DNA of 64,000 nt. It comes from Channallabes apus. Lineage: Eukaryota; Chordata; Actinopteri; Siluriformes; Clariidae. The stretch spans positions 24,859,454 to 24,923,453 of the forward strand of contig CM060124.1 of assembly GCA_030522415.1 (NCBI GenBank), written 5' to 3'. The notes below the pieces were generated by a model. It was not told where the DNA came from. It did no database searches and saw only the letters and a list, made by a program, of their open reading frames with translations. A program made the translations under genes and the position numbers. Positions 1 to 12,000 of the stretch are shown here, in pieces (the first letter of the stretch is position 1; every line of letters begins with the position of its first letter).

Positions 1-90
1 CACTTTAGACAATGGTCATTGTCTCAAAGCAGCTTTACAGAATTGAAAAGAACATTTTTAAAGAATTTATGGAAGTGTGTATGTGTGATA

Positions 91-1219
91 AAAATGTGTC
101 TAGATAGACCACCAAGCTGGAGCACTTGGGACTCAGCCTACCTGAAGGAGATTAGGAATCTGGAGAACTGGTGCCAGAGGAACAACCTCCTTCTAAACGT
201 CAGTAAGACAAAGGAGTTGATAGTGGACTTCAGCACTAAGCAGGAGAGGAACTACCAGACCCCCAGTCATCAACGAGAGCCCAGTGGAGAGAGTGGACAG
301 CTTCAAATACCTCGGTGTTCACATCACGCAGGACCTATCATGGTCCTGTCACATCAACACCGTGGTGAAAAAGGCCCCACAGCGTCTCTACCACCTCTGG
401 CGCTTGAGAGACTTCTGACTGCCCTCCAAGGTGCTCAGGAACTTTTACTCCTGCACCATAGAGAGCATCCTGACGGGAAACATCTCAACCTGGTTCGGGA
501 ACAGCACCATGCAGGACAGACGAGCTCTACAGAGGGTGGTGCGATCAGCCGAACGCATCATCCTCACCGAGCTCCCTGACCTGCACTCCATCTACAGCAG
601 GAGGTGCTGGACCAAGGCCAGGAAGATAGTGAAGGTCCTCAGCCATCCCAACAATGGACTGTTCACTCTGTTGAGGTCACGAAAGCGATTCCGCTCCCTG
701 AAGGCCAACACAGAGAGACTGAGGAGGAGCTTCTTCCTGCAGGCGATACGGTCTCTCAATCACACCTCCACACAGTACTGACCCACACATATGGTTTTTA
801 CACACATTCTGGACATTCGTTTACACTAGTGACCACTGCACAACTACACTTCGTGGTCATCAAATCACTCAAGTCACTTTAAATAAATCACTTTAAGCAT
901 ATTCGCACTGCACAAGACACTAAACATGTGGATTGCACAACCCTGGACATTACCATTCTTTTCCTACTCGTACAGCTGCTCTTACTGTTCATATATTCAT
1001 ATATTTTCTATATTGTGTATTGTTGTACAGTTATTTTATTTTAACTTTAATTTTTATATTTTTAATTTATTTAAATTTACCCTCTATTTTATTTTTCATA
1101 TTTATTTCCTATTCCTATTCATAGTCTTTTATTTTAAGATCATGAGCAGTTGTCTAAGCATTTCACTGCATATCGTACTGTGTATGACTGTGTATGTGAC
1201 AAATAAAATTTGAATTTGA
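91..1219 (+). mobile_element. 5'-truncated L2-type LINE, 3' end of reverse transcriptase ORF plus 3' UTR
   Basis: The reading begins inside the reverse transcriptase C-terminal part: an NNLLLNVSKTKELIVDF motif (about 180-232), then, after a frameshift near 265, the downstream segment with WFGNSTMQDRRALQRVV and a terminal LRRSFFLQAIRSLN, stop at 779-781. The AT-rich 3' UTR ends in the GTGACAAATAAAATTTGAAT tail typical of fish L2 elements. The coding part needs at least one frame change, so it is a dead copy. Assignment to L2 rather than CR1 rests on motif recognition. Confidence 0.8.
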
Positions 1220-1221
1220 GA

Positions 1222-1545
1222 TGGTAATGAAATGTCTCTGATGAGCAAGCCAAGGGTGAAGGCAACAGTGGCAAAGAAAAACTCCCTGAGATGGCAATAG
1301 GAAGAAACCGTGAGAGGAACCAAACTCAACAGGGAACCCATTCTCATCTGGGTGATAACTGATATAAATTATATAACATCATGTGTGTTATGCAGCTGAA
1401 AGTTCATCCATCCATCCATTTTCTTCCGCTTACCCGTTCAATATAACAGAATTTCTTTAAATTAACATGAAGTCCAGTTCAGCACAGGGACGAGTCAGTA
1501 GTTTCAAAGGGCAGATGGGGTCTGGATCACAAGGGAAAAATAGAA
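1222..1545 (-). repeat. Interspersed fish repeat 'family A', degenerate copy
   Basis: Read on the minus strand this matches the longer copy at 54344-54961: the stretch encoding MRMGSLLSLVP, then REFFFATVA, and farther out the 'gatccagaccccatctg' block. A short ATCC-rich piece near 1408-1436 resembles the 3' tail of the LINE at 38510-40474. No coding function is claimed. Confidence 0.55.
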
Positions 1546-1811
1546 GTAGAAGTCTTCACTTCTAAACTGTGATGGGATACTCTCTGCAGTCATCGTAGGT
1601 TTTGTTAGGCGAGCCACTGTACTAAATAAGAACCTGGGATAGTTTTGGTTTCTTGCTATCAGTCACCTCTGATGCTCGGTCCTAGCAGCTTTTAGAGCCT
1701 GTCTATGGCTGCACATACTGTCTTTATACAAAATTCTAAAAACTTCTAATTTAGTTTTTCTCCACTTTCGCTCGGGGTTACGCGTTGCTCTCATTAGCCC
1801 AAACTTTAAAG

Positions 1812-2278
1812 TAGTGATGGGAATTTTGAATCACTTTAATGACCAGGTTCTTTGAATTTCGTCATTTAGTTAATTTAGTTCTTTTTATAAGAAATAAAAT
1901 TAAATGTTGCATTTTTAATAAAAAGACCCCCAATATGTCTACATACAAAAATTTTGGCTATAGTTCCAGTAATGAAAATATTACAATGCATCTGAGGACA
2001 TATTATAATAAACAGAATGAGTATCTCACCTCATATCTTCCAGTCTGAGTTGTTCGTTCTTTTGAATCGATTGCACTGCATAGCGTCTATGGGAGTCACG
2101 TGAGAAAAGAACGAACGACTCTGAGTAGAAGAGTCACTAAGAAAGAATCACTAAATTCTGTTTCCTAACCAATTGTATGTTTCTGCACATAACCTAAGAA
2201 GGTTGGTAAAAAATTACCAAATCACTCTCCGATACTTGTTCTTCTGAATCATGTTAAATTCATGAACGCCCATCACTA
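1812..2278 (-). mobile_element. Non-autonomous hAT-like MITE (467 bp)
   Basis: The ends are inverted 10-mers, TAGTGATGGG at 1812 and CCCATCACTA ending at 2278. The flanking 8-mers CTTTAAAG and ATTTAGAG agree at 6 of 8 bases, as expected for an aged 8-bp hAT target duplication. Repeated GAACGA/TCGTTC motifs lie in the middle. A diverged copy lies in the opposite orientation at about 52640-53125. Confidence 0.7.
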
Positions 2279-2489
2279 ATTTAGAGGTAGATTCCGATTA
2301 ATTTTTTGGCCTTTTTCTGGTTTTCTGGTTATTAGATTGTTTCGAACGAATTTATAATTTTTTCCTCACTAATCGGGGAATAGACCCAATTTCTATACGA
2401 CAGGCTATGTGTGCGCATCGATCAGTATGGTGAGTTTTAATGTGGTTAATATAATTGGAATCTAAGGTTTGACTTACCGCCAGTCAGAT
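2279..2489. other. Unassigned AT-rich sequence
   Basis: No gene or recognised repeat is visible. With 1560-1811 it is the most likely place for a left boundary of the proposed large element, because the inverted exon-like repeat starts just to the right. Confidence 0.3.
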
Positions 2490-2710
2490 TGGTCATAGAT
2501 GATTCTATTATAGAGTCATTAAAAATGTGCGTTCATACCCCTCATAATGTATGTACGTATATTTGTGTTTTCCTTCTCACAGTGAGCTGTATGTAAATCA
2601 TCAACTGCCTGTGCACAAGCTGATTTCTACACCAGCTTTACATCCTGAGTGGAAGATGAGTGATAACTTAAGAATCCACTTCTCTTTTCAGGAACACCAC
2701 TGTAAATCCT
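2490..2710 (+). repeat. Exon-like repeat, left arm of a 23-kb-spaced inverted pair
   Basis: This segment matches the reverse complement of 25145-25350 over roughly 180-200 bp: a CTATTATA-GTCATTAAA block, a TTTTCCTT-CTCACAG splice-acceptor-like stretch, an open stretch reading ELYVNHQLPVHKLISTP, and a TTCAGGAACACCACTG second acceptor. In the right arm the open stretch ends in a good GTGAGT donor; here the equivalent is ATGAGT, so this copy would not splice the same way. It may be a relic of a 5' exon shared by both ends of a large transposon. I do not recognise the peptide. Confidence 0.5.
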
Positions 2711-2840
2711 GTATTTGATTTGAAAGGAGGAAGAGTGGAGAGACACAGCTTCCAAGTTGCTTGAAGTCCAGTGTTACGTTTCCACACTCTGTTAGGTCAT
2801 GAATTTGGTCTAACATACCATTGGTGTTCGTATTGTCAAG

Positions 2841-2912
2841 TCCAAAGTCAACACAGCCATCTACCAGAAGATTTTAGAACAATTCCTGCTTCCATCTGCT
2901 GACATCATATTC
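2841..2912 (+). mobile_element. Tc1/mariner-type transposase fragment
   Basis: One frame reads KVNTAIYQKILEQFLLPSAD, matching the segment that precedes the second catalytic Asp in fish Tc1/mariner transposases. Only about 24 codons are recognisable; the rest of the element is absent or decayed. Confidence 0.45.
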
Positions 2913-3419
2913 CTGTGCTTAACACTGTAACATCAAAATTGTGGCTCAATATTTAAGAACTTTGTTTCAATATGAATAATTTGTCTGTTCATTTTCAGGG
3001 TAAACTTACTCTTAGGACAAACCCAGACAGCGGACCGTTATGGTTCAGGGAGGAGGAAGCGTTGATGAGTTTGACCACTGGTGTCATCAAGGAGCAACAC
3101 AACTCATGTTTTGATATGGCCCTGCAATTATTGCAACTTCTTCGCATCAAAACATTTTGAACTGTTAAAGCATTATTGCTGGTCACTTCGCTGCTTATAT
3201 TCGTAATATATCGTTCTTGTTCATATAAAGGTTATAATGCACGTTGCACAAGCAAAAGATCTTCCAAAAACTGGAATCCTTTGAGAGAGGCGATCCTTTG
3301 AACACCTTGAAGCTCATCTTGAAAAGCAGAAGACTGTTCATTGTGTTTTTAAATGGGTTTTTTTGGGGGATTCATTGGAGTTAAATGTTGACAAAATAAA
3401 AATGAATTGGACCATATAT

Positions 3420-4229
3420 ACTCAGCAAAAAAAGAAACGTCCCTTTTTCAGGAGTGTGTATTTCAACAATAATGTTGTAAAAATCCAAATAACTTTACAG
3501 ATCTTCATTGTAAAGGGTTTAAACAATGTTTTCCATGCATGTTCAATTAACCATAATCAATTAATTAACATGCACCTGTGGAATGGCCGTTAAGACCTTA
3601 ACAGCTTACAGAAAGTAGGCATTTAAGGTCACAGTCCTAAAAACGCAGGACACTAAAGAGACTCGTCTACCGACTGTGAAAAACACCCAAAGAAAGATGC
3701 CCAGGGTCGCTGCTCATCTGCGTGAACGTGCATTAGGCATGCTGCAGGGGGGCATGAGGACTGCTGATGTGGCTATAGGGCAATAAATCGCCATGTCTGC
3801 ACTGTGAGACGCCTAAGACGGCGCTACAGGGAGACAGGAAGGACAGCTGATCATCCTCGCAGTGGAAGACCACGTGTAACAACACCTGCACAGGATGGGT
3901 ACATCCGAATATCACACCTGCGTGACAGGTACAGGATGGCCACAACAACTGCCCGAGTCACACCAGGAACACACAATCCCTCCATCTCACAGCAAGAACT
4001 GACAAATCTGGTCCAGTCCATGAGGAGGAGATGCACTGCAGTACTTCAAGCAGCTGGTGGCCACCAGATACTGACTGCTACTGACTGATTTTGAGCCTCC
4101 CTTCATTCAGGGACACATTGGGAAACATTTTTAGTTTATGTCTTATGGTGTTGACTCTTTTAGTGTTCATACAAATATTTACACATTAAGTTTACTGAAA
4201 GTAAAAACAGTTGAAAGTCAGAGGATGTT

Positions 4230-4234
<5 letters not shown>
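3420..4234 (+). mobile_element. Internally deleted Tc1-like transposon
   Basis: The left end carries CTCAGCAAAAAAAGAAACGT and the right end the matching inverted end, decayed into a TA repeat. In between, the N-terminal transposase helix-turn-helix region is readable from ATG 3698 (MPRVAAHLRERALGML) with one stop, followed by VRRLRRRYRETGRTADHPRSG in another frame. The catalytic DDE core is missing because of an internal deletion after about 3990. Non-autonomous and inactive. Confidence 0.8.
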
Positions 4235-4260
<26 letters not shown>

Positions 4261-4262
4261 AG
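4225..4262. repeat. (TA)n microsatellite at Tc1 end
   Basis: About 14 uninterrupted TA units directly at the right end of the Tc1 relic, probably grown from the TA target site. Confidence 0.85.
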
Positions 4263-4676
4263 AAAGAGAAATGTAATGCATAAAAGTAATGAAAATGCCA
4301 AAAACATTCATAAAATTCAACTCTATGTGCTATCTGTGGCTTATAAGGTGGCATTTTGCAGTACAAGTGATTTTACTAATTGTATTGCTTGTATAAAGTT
4401 ATATGTACGCTTTTTTTTTTTTGCTCGTACTTCTGAATAAGAGACATGGTGATGTGAAAAATTATAAATTCCACAAATTCTGACTGTGGGGGGCATGGTG
4501 ACGGCGGGGGGAGGCGATGGCGGGGTGTGTAGAGAGAGGCTATGCCGGGGGGGAGGGGGGGGGGTATTGGTGACGAGGGTGGGGAGATAGGGAGTCTCGC
4601 CCGAGGAGCAATTCAGTGTAGAACCGCCACTGCATTAATGGAATCTTTAATGTTATTGACCAACAAACAAAATTCA

Positions 4677-4762
4677 ATTAAACACTATATTACACTATAT
4701 ATTACACTATATATTACACTATATTACACTATATATTACACTATATATTACACTATATTACA
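4677..4762. repeat. ATTACACTAT minisatellite
   Basis: Short tandem repeats of the form ATTACACTAT(AT) cover this stretch. A G-rich tract (4485-4570) precedes it. Confidence 0.8.
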
Positions 4763-4849
4763 GTCGGAAAAACATAGTCAACATCTATTTTAAAAATACA
4801 ACCAAATTTGAATTTGCTTATCGAATATAATTTGATATTTAGCTATTCT

Positions 4850-5410
4850 TCTTCTTTGACTTTCGGCTGTTCCCTTTCAGGGGTCGCCACAGCGAATCAT
4901 CTGCCTCCATCTAACCCTATGCAGTGCAGTGGTGGCTCAATCGGTTAAGGCTGTGGGTTTCTGGGTTACTGATCGGAAGGTCGGGGGTTCGAACCCCAGC
5001 ATCGGCAAGTTGCCACTGTTGAGCCCTTGAGCAAGGCCCTTAACCCTATCTGCTCCAGGGGCGCTGTAAGCTGGCTGACCCTGCGCTCTGACCCCAGTTT
5101 CCTAATTGGGATATGCGAAGAAGAAATTTCGCTGTGCTGTAAAAAGTACATGTGACAATAATTGAATATTCTTCTCTTCTTCTTCTTCTATCCTCTGCAT
5201 CCTCTTCTCTCACACCAACTAACTCCTCTCTCACTGCATCCATAAATCTCCTCTTTGGTCTTCCTCTAGACCACCTGCCTGGCAGTTCCAACCTCAGCAT
5301 CCTTCTACTGATATATTCACAATCTCTCCTCTGAACATGTCCAAACCACCTCAATCTGGCCTCTCGGACTTTATCTCCAAAACATCTAGGTGTCATATTG
5401 CCCCTCTTGA
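4850..5410 (-). mobile_element. RTE-like LINE, 3' end fragment (split by a SINE)
   Basis: On the minus strand the piece above 5192 encodes RLRWFGHVQRRDCEY and SRGRPKRRFMDAVRE, the C-terminal end of a non-LTR reverse transcriptase seen in fuller form at 47150-48290. The 3' end continues at 4850-4920 with the GGGGTCGCCACAGCG block. Comparison with the other copy shows the LINE is contiguous across the 4921-5191 insertion. Confidence 0.75.
4921..5191 (+). mobile_element. tRNA-derived SINE inserted in the LINE
   Basis: A-box-like TGGCTCAATCGGTTAAGG and B-box-like GGTCGGGGGTTCGAACCCC are spaced as in a tRNA promoter, followed by the GAGCAAGGCCCTTAACCCT body and a CTGTAAAAAGTACATGTGAC tail. The LINE reads ...CTAACCCTAT / CCTCTGCATC... 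on either side, giving the insertion point directly. Confidence 0.8.
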
Positions 5411-6065
5411 CAGCGCAGCCTTTCTGACTCTGCATTGGTAGCAATGTTTGTTTTATGCAGACTTGGCAACCCTCCTGTTACTAACCGCTACTCGGTTTCC
5501 CATCATCCTCTGCTTCTTCTATCCCAGAGATCGGGAGGTTAATCGGGACATTTACACGGTACTACTACATTTACAACTTTGTAAGACTAAATATTACATG
5601 ATGTGTATGTATGATGGATTTATTATTATTATTATTATATTATTATTAACATTTGGAAAAATCCTAAAGTTAGATAACAGTACTACCAATAACACACGTT
5701 AGCTCGCTGGACATCATGGTAGGGCAGATTTTTCGTGCACACACCCCTAATATATTAACTGATGTCAGTATAAAAAATGTAGATATCTAGCAGAAGCATG
5801 TTCAGTTGTACTAAGCTGAAACCATACTTACCGTGCTTCCAGCTGTGCTGACGGTCATTTCAAACCCATGTGACTTTACTGTCTGCCTGCTAAGCTGTCT
5901 AGCCGATGATGCTTTTTATTTTTGTCTTAAATGTATGTCTATGAAATCTCTTTCAATAAAAGGTTGTTAGCAGGCAGTTAACGTTACAGTAAAGATTAAA
6001 CTTGCATTTTTTGTCAAACTTATTTGTGTAATGTTTCGTACATTGCTTTTTGTTTTTTTAACCAG
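5411..6065 (+). promoter_or_regulatory. Upstream region of the HECT gene, including a splice acceptor
   Basis: The HECT start codon at 6066 follows a clear acceptor (TTTTTTTAACCAG), so at least one non-coding exon must lie upstream. I could not identify it with confidence; 5450-5600 and the exon-like repeat at 2490-2710 are the candidates. An (ATT)n tract lies at 5620-5650. Confidence 0.4.
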
Positions 6066-9000
6066 ATGTATTGCCCATTTTGTGGAGAACAGCTGGACAT
6101 AGTTAGAGAGTTCTGCAACCACTGTGGCAAAAACATTAAGTTTTTGCCTAAAGATGTTCAGCAAAACACAACTGAAAAAAAAGACCATTCAAGGCCAAGT
6201 ATGCAAATGAATCCACTGCATATTATTTTGTATCATGTCTAAATTACACCTTATCTAAGTTATCATGTATAAGAATGCACTATATTGAATTGACAGTTAG
6301 TAGAACCTGAATGTGAAAACAGTTTTTTATTAACAGTATAAAGACTGTTTTTAAACAGTATTTTAAATTGTGCTATATATTTTGTGGGGATGCTGTGTGC
6401 CCAACATACAGATTAAACAAGATAATTAGTGAAAGATACTACAATCTACTATGTGTGTGATATAAGCAATGCTAGGTCTTCATGGTCACAGCTTAGTTTA
6501 ATCACACAATATAAAATCATTTAATCAACATTTCATCTGTTTAGTATTTTTTCAGTGTATATTAAGTGTGTGGCAGGGGAAGCTCAATGGTTTATTTATA
6601 TATATACATTTTTCTTTTTTTTTTTTTATTGATTAAAGTTTAAACCTGAGCAACAAAACCAAGTTACCACTGTTGGGCCCTTGAGCAAGGCCCTTAACCC
6701 TCAAATGCTCAGATGTGTAATGAGATAAAAATGTAATTAAGTCTGGAAAAGAGCATTTGCCACCTGCCCTAAATGTATGTAATAAAAGGATTGGAAATAC
6801 AGGATTGCACCATCTTTCTCCCCAAGTGTAGTTCACTGTTTCATTCAGCTGTTCAAGGTAGTCACCTGTTCATTATCCATAGCTGGATAACATTTTTATA
6901 ATTTGTTTTGATTAGTTATTACAACCAATCACTCTCACTCACTCACCATCTATACCGCTTTATCCTTTATTCAGGGTCGTAGGGGGCCTGCAGATTATCC
7001 CAGGACACTTATGGCACAAGGCGGGGTACACCCTGGCCAATCCATCGCAGGGCACACAGACATACACACACTCATTCACACACTATGGGCAATTTGAAAA
7101 CAACAATCAACCTAACCTACATATCTTTGGACTGTGGGAGTAAACCGGAGTACCCGGAGGAAACCCACCAAGCACGGGGAGAACATGCAAACTCCATGCA
7201 CACAGAGACAGGAATCAAGGCTGTGAATTGAACCCGGACCCTGGAGGTGCAAAGCGACAGTGCTGTACACTACACCACTGTGCCGCCTAGAGCCAATCAT
7301 TAGTATAATAATATATCAGTTTTTTTAGATTATGTCATCAAAATAATTTATTTTCCCAGTTCTTATTTATTTTTTTCTTTTCTCTAGGTTTATCATCTCC
7401 TCTTCAGACGTTTCTTAACTTCAGGAGAATGAAGCAATCCGATAGGATTCAACACAGTTTTAATAGAAAAAAACCTAAAACTGGAGGAAAAATTCAGGTA
7501 CATCACAATTCATAAAGGGTTATTGATTTCATACCTGTCAACAGACACATTATTCATTTTCACACATTTACAGTACGATGCAGAGTAGGCTGGGCTGAGA
7601 TTATATACAGAACACTAAACACTTTTCCTTATTGCTATATATATTTATTTAATATTTTGTCTAATTTTATGTTTCCTTGACGCAGACAGTGCTGTGGTGG
7701 ACCTAAAAATCAACCTAAAACACACTGACGTAAACAAAATTATTTATTTATTGCAGCAATCACATGTTTACCAGCACCAATACCTCTGATCATGTGCATG
7801 TAAAAATTAAGCAAAAACTATATAACTTTCTATATATGGTGTTGTCTCTGTTGATTGGATATTACACACAAAGAAATATGTCTCTGATGAAAAGGGGAAT
7901 TAAGGAAGTTACTTCATGATAATCAACCTGCTAAACCTGCATCTCAATCTTCTCCTTTATTCATATGCACTGCCATCACATTCCTATGCATGCACACATA
8001 GATGACATCTCCTGTCTTATAAAAGTCACAGACCAGTCCCTTACAAACAAATTAAAGCATTTTTCTAGGATTTTCTTCTACTAAGTTTACTGATCATGCA
8101 AGAAGCTTTATTGGTCCCACATATAAAACTCAAGCATAAAACAAACTTTGTACCATATAAACATTAAACATGTTTCTTTACAATTTGCAGGTCACTGTTG
8201 GCATAGTGAACCGAATGGCTGACGGTAAGTTTCGATTGAAGAGGGGCCGGAATATGCCACTCTGTGCAGATCCAAGCTGTACAGCTGTAGACTTGCTTCA
8301 CCAAGCCAAGGCCAAGCTCCTAGATTTCAATAAGGATGTTAAGGATGGAACCTATGTTCTCCTTTATCCTGATTACACCCGTGTCGACATGATACCTGGC
8401 ACCACCATACCTTTCACATTGAAGGGCTATAAAGAAGCCTCAGGAAAACCCTACAACAAGCTTACCTTCTTCATCTGCTTGCTTTCACAATTCGAAGGTA
8501 TTTGCCTTTTATATATAAGATAAATACCTATAAAGGTCTGGAAAAAAATAAAAGACCACTGCCAAAATTGACCTGCAGCTTTAAGAAAAAAAAAATTTTT
8601 GGCAGTGGTCTTTTATTTTTTTCCAGACCTTTATAGGTATTTATAGACCTTTCATTTTTTGTGAACTGACTATATTTCTTCTAGATTCTAAATATAACTA
8701 TTGTTATGTAGAGTGTATATTTAAAGAAAATTACATCAGTACTACACATCAAAATAACCCAAAATCATGCAGTATTTGCAGAGCTTTAGACTTGATTGTG
8801 TCAACAACCTTTGCAACAATGACAATTGTTAAAAGCGCTATACAAATAAAATTGAATTAAATTAATAACTCAAATAAAAATTATTTGCAAAATGCAAATA
8901 GTTTGTAAACAAATTGTGTTAATGCTTTGGCTAAATGTTAGGTTTAAAATGATGAAGAAGTGTCCGAACTAAGTTTTAAGCTAAGAGAAGAAAAGTTATT

Positions 9001-12000
9001 TCTTGTTATGTCCGCTGCACCTTGATACACTTATCGGTCTGGGCCCAATCGACCGGGAGAGACAAACACACACACACACATGCACGCGCGCGGGCATGAT
9101 GTCTGAAGATCTTTGCTTATTCTCAGCAAAGAGAGCACATTTAAACGGTGCTATGTCTCGAACATCAAAAGAACCCAGTCATTAACATGTCAGTCATAGA
9201 GGGACCCGGAGACAGACAGGTGTGAGGAGATGCATTTACATTCTCCTGATTAAACAAAAGGGTTCTAGCAGACAAGAGCCATTTGGATGTATCCTTGTCT
9301 GAATACAGGATATACAAGGTGTTACCACAGAAGGCATGAGGAAGCACAGTGAGGGGTCTGTTCTCAAGGCACAGGAATCTTCTTATTAGATTAAATATAT
9401 GATTATATTACATACAGATATGTCTTACAATATTATAAAACCTTACACTAAATAACATTAGTATTTTAAACAGTAATTTGGTGGAAATTAGTAATTGGTG
9501 GAATAACCCCAATTTTCAAATTTGCTTTCATGCGTTTTTGCTCTCCACTAGTTTTTCACATTGCTGTTGGGTAACTTTATACTACCATGTTGTAAAAAAG
9601 CAAACAGTTCAGCGTTGATTGATGGTTTTTGACCATCCATCTTCCTCTTGATGACATTCCAGAAGTCTTTTGGAGCAACTTGCCCTGCTCTCTTATTTTT
9701 TCAGAGCTGTATATGTATAAGAAGCTTATCAGTATCACATAACATATATCAATATTAAATATTAAAATTGTGGCATATATGAATATATTTAGCATTGTTT
9801 GACATTCTGAAGCATTTACTTTTTTTGGCCAGGCAATATACTAGTGTCTGTTAATCTAATATTTATAATATATGATTTAATGTTACATTTTTCTAGATAC
9901 AAATTCAGATGAACACAATTCTGATTCATCAGACTCTGTTGTATCTGTGAAGCAAACGACAGTTTCTCTACTGGATGATACCTTGGTGAGTTGATTAAGT
10001 AACTGAACACAAAGATCTGTATGTATATACATGCAACAATACAGTTTTCTCACTCAATAGTAGATATATGACATATTTTTTGTATTACTGGGTTATCTGC
10101 CACAGGAATGGGATAGCAATTGTGCTGTTGTGGAAAAAGACGACACAAGAAGGTAATTGTTCTTTTTTTTCTTCTTTTATTCCATAGTAGTCTATAACAA
10201 ATAGTCTACTAAGCGTTGATGCTTGTTGTGCAGATACTGTTTTTAGTACGAGTGAGACAAGTAGGATCCTGCAGAGATCCGGCAAGAGTCCCTTTAATCT
10301 GGAAGTTGTCACGTCAGCTGGACTCATTTTAGTTGGTTTGAAATGTTTTGTTTGTCATACTAATAGCTTTTTCAGTCGACGAATGATTGGTTAAAAATCC
10401 AAAATATATCCTATATGGGCCATTTCTCACCCAAATGCCCTCACGGCTGGACAATAGAGAAGGTGGGAATGAGAGGCATTTGTAATGGTCACACATCTTG
10501 CACTCCCCTGTTCCTCTGAAAGGGGGTCATTATGTTTGGCCTTCCTGGTGATGTGTGAAGTGTTCTTAATTCTCTTAGAGTTGGATGAAAGATCAGTATT
10601 ATGAATGAGAGGCGGGTCGTTCTGACGTCTCCATCTCAGGTCTCCATTCCAGTTGTATACAGATGGCCTTTTTTGACACATCTCTCAAACCATCTATCCT
10701 TTCTGTCCCAAACGTGCACACTGTTGTCATCAAATGTGTGTCCCGTCTTTTCATAGGACAGAATTTCTATAAATTAATGCTTCAAACCAACCTAGCAGCT
10801 CCTCCCTCTACTCCCAACACAAGAGCACCTACCCTCTACAGAGCACTTAATGGCTTTTGTTAGGTATGGTTAGGTTATCAAGTCCACTTAAATGACCTCC
10901 AGCCAGAAATCACTTCTTTACCTCAGCTTGAGTTATAGAGCCTTCCAATGCTTTAGAATGCTTTTCAATGCTTTGCAATATAAATGCTGTGCACAATATA
11001 AATGCTATGTAATATAAATACACGAATGTATTTATTTTACTGTTTGTGATAAACAAAAAACACAAACATATTGATATATATCTGTTTTTAGCGTATTAGA
11101 ATTTCCTTTGCACTTTGCATATAAATACACATGCAGTGTTTAGTGTGACTGCATCTATTTTTCTTTCCAGCAAAATATCTCTTGGTCCTAAGCAGCTTTT
11201 TTTTTTAGATTGAATAAGCTATTTTGATAAGTGGGCAAACAATTTAAACCAACTAAAAGATGTGCGGTTGACATGATTTAACCTCTAGACAACTTTAAGA
11301 TTTTTTTCAAAGGATCCCAGAGTAAATGTTTTAATTTTGTGATGTTTTAAATTTACCATTATTTCTGTCATTTTAGATTATCACCAAATAAAGAAAAAGA
11401 GGGATGTCCTGAGGTCAGTATGGTTTACATAAATAACTGTTATTTTTGTTACATAGCTCAATTTAAAGTACAGACAATTACCTAATGTTTGGAATTTAAA
11501 AGTAACTAAAATGTCTTATTAACTTTGTAGTGTTACACCCTGCATGGCTGAAAGTAAATGGACAGCCCTTCTAATTTATGTCCATTTTCCCACACCTTTT
11601 AACACATTAATAATAATTAAAAATCAACAATTCAGCTAAACATTCCTAAGCAAAAGGCTATCAAATAGTTATCCAGTAGGTGATACCACCTCACAATACA
11701 TATGACTGAGTGCTGAAGTGTTTAATACCTTTTCATTCTCTTCTGATCTACAGCTGCCTGGCCAAAAATGATCAAATAATTATATACAGTTAATCCTTGG
11801 ATTGCGAGCATAATTTGTTCCAGAATACTTGTATATCAAGTAATTCCCCCATAAAAATGTTTATATTAAAATTATTAAAATATTAATATAAAAAGAATTA
11901 CTACAAAGTATGAAGTGAAAATAAAACAAAAGAACCTGCACTTTACCGTTTTTATCTATTTTTATCATGGCTGATGTGAGAGGGACGAGAGGGAGGAGGA

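Noticed and set aside
4921..5010. A tRNA gene
   Set aside because: A and B boxes are present, but no cloverleaf with intact acceptor stem is evident and the sequence continues into a SINE body.
5690..5760. A left end matching the CACCGTAA terminus
   Set aside because: Only a short chance-level resemblance (AGGGCA-AT words); no sharp inverted match to 26584-26615.
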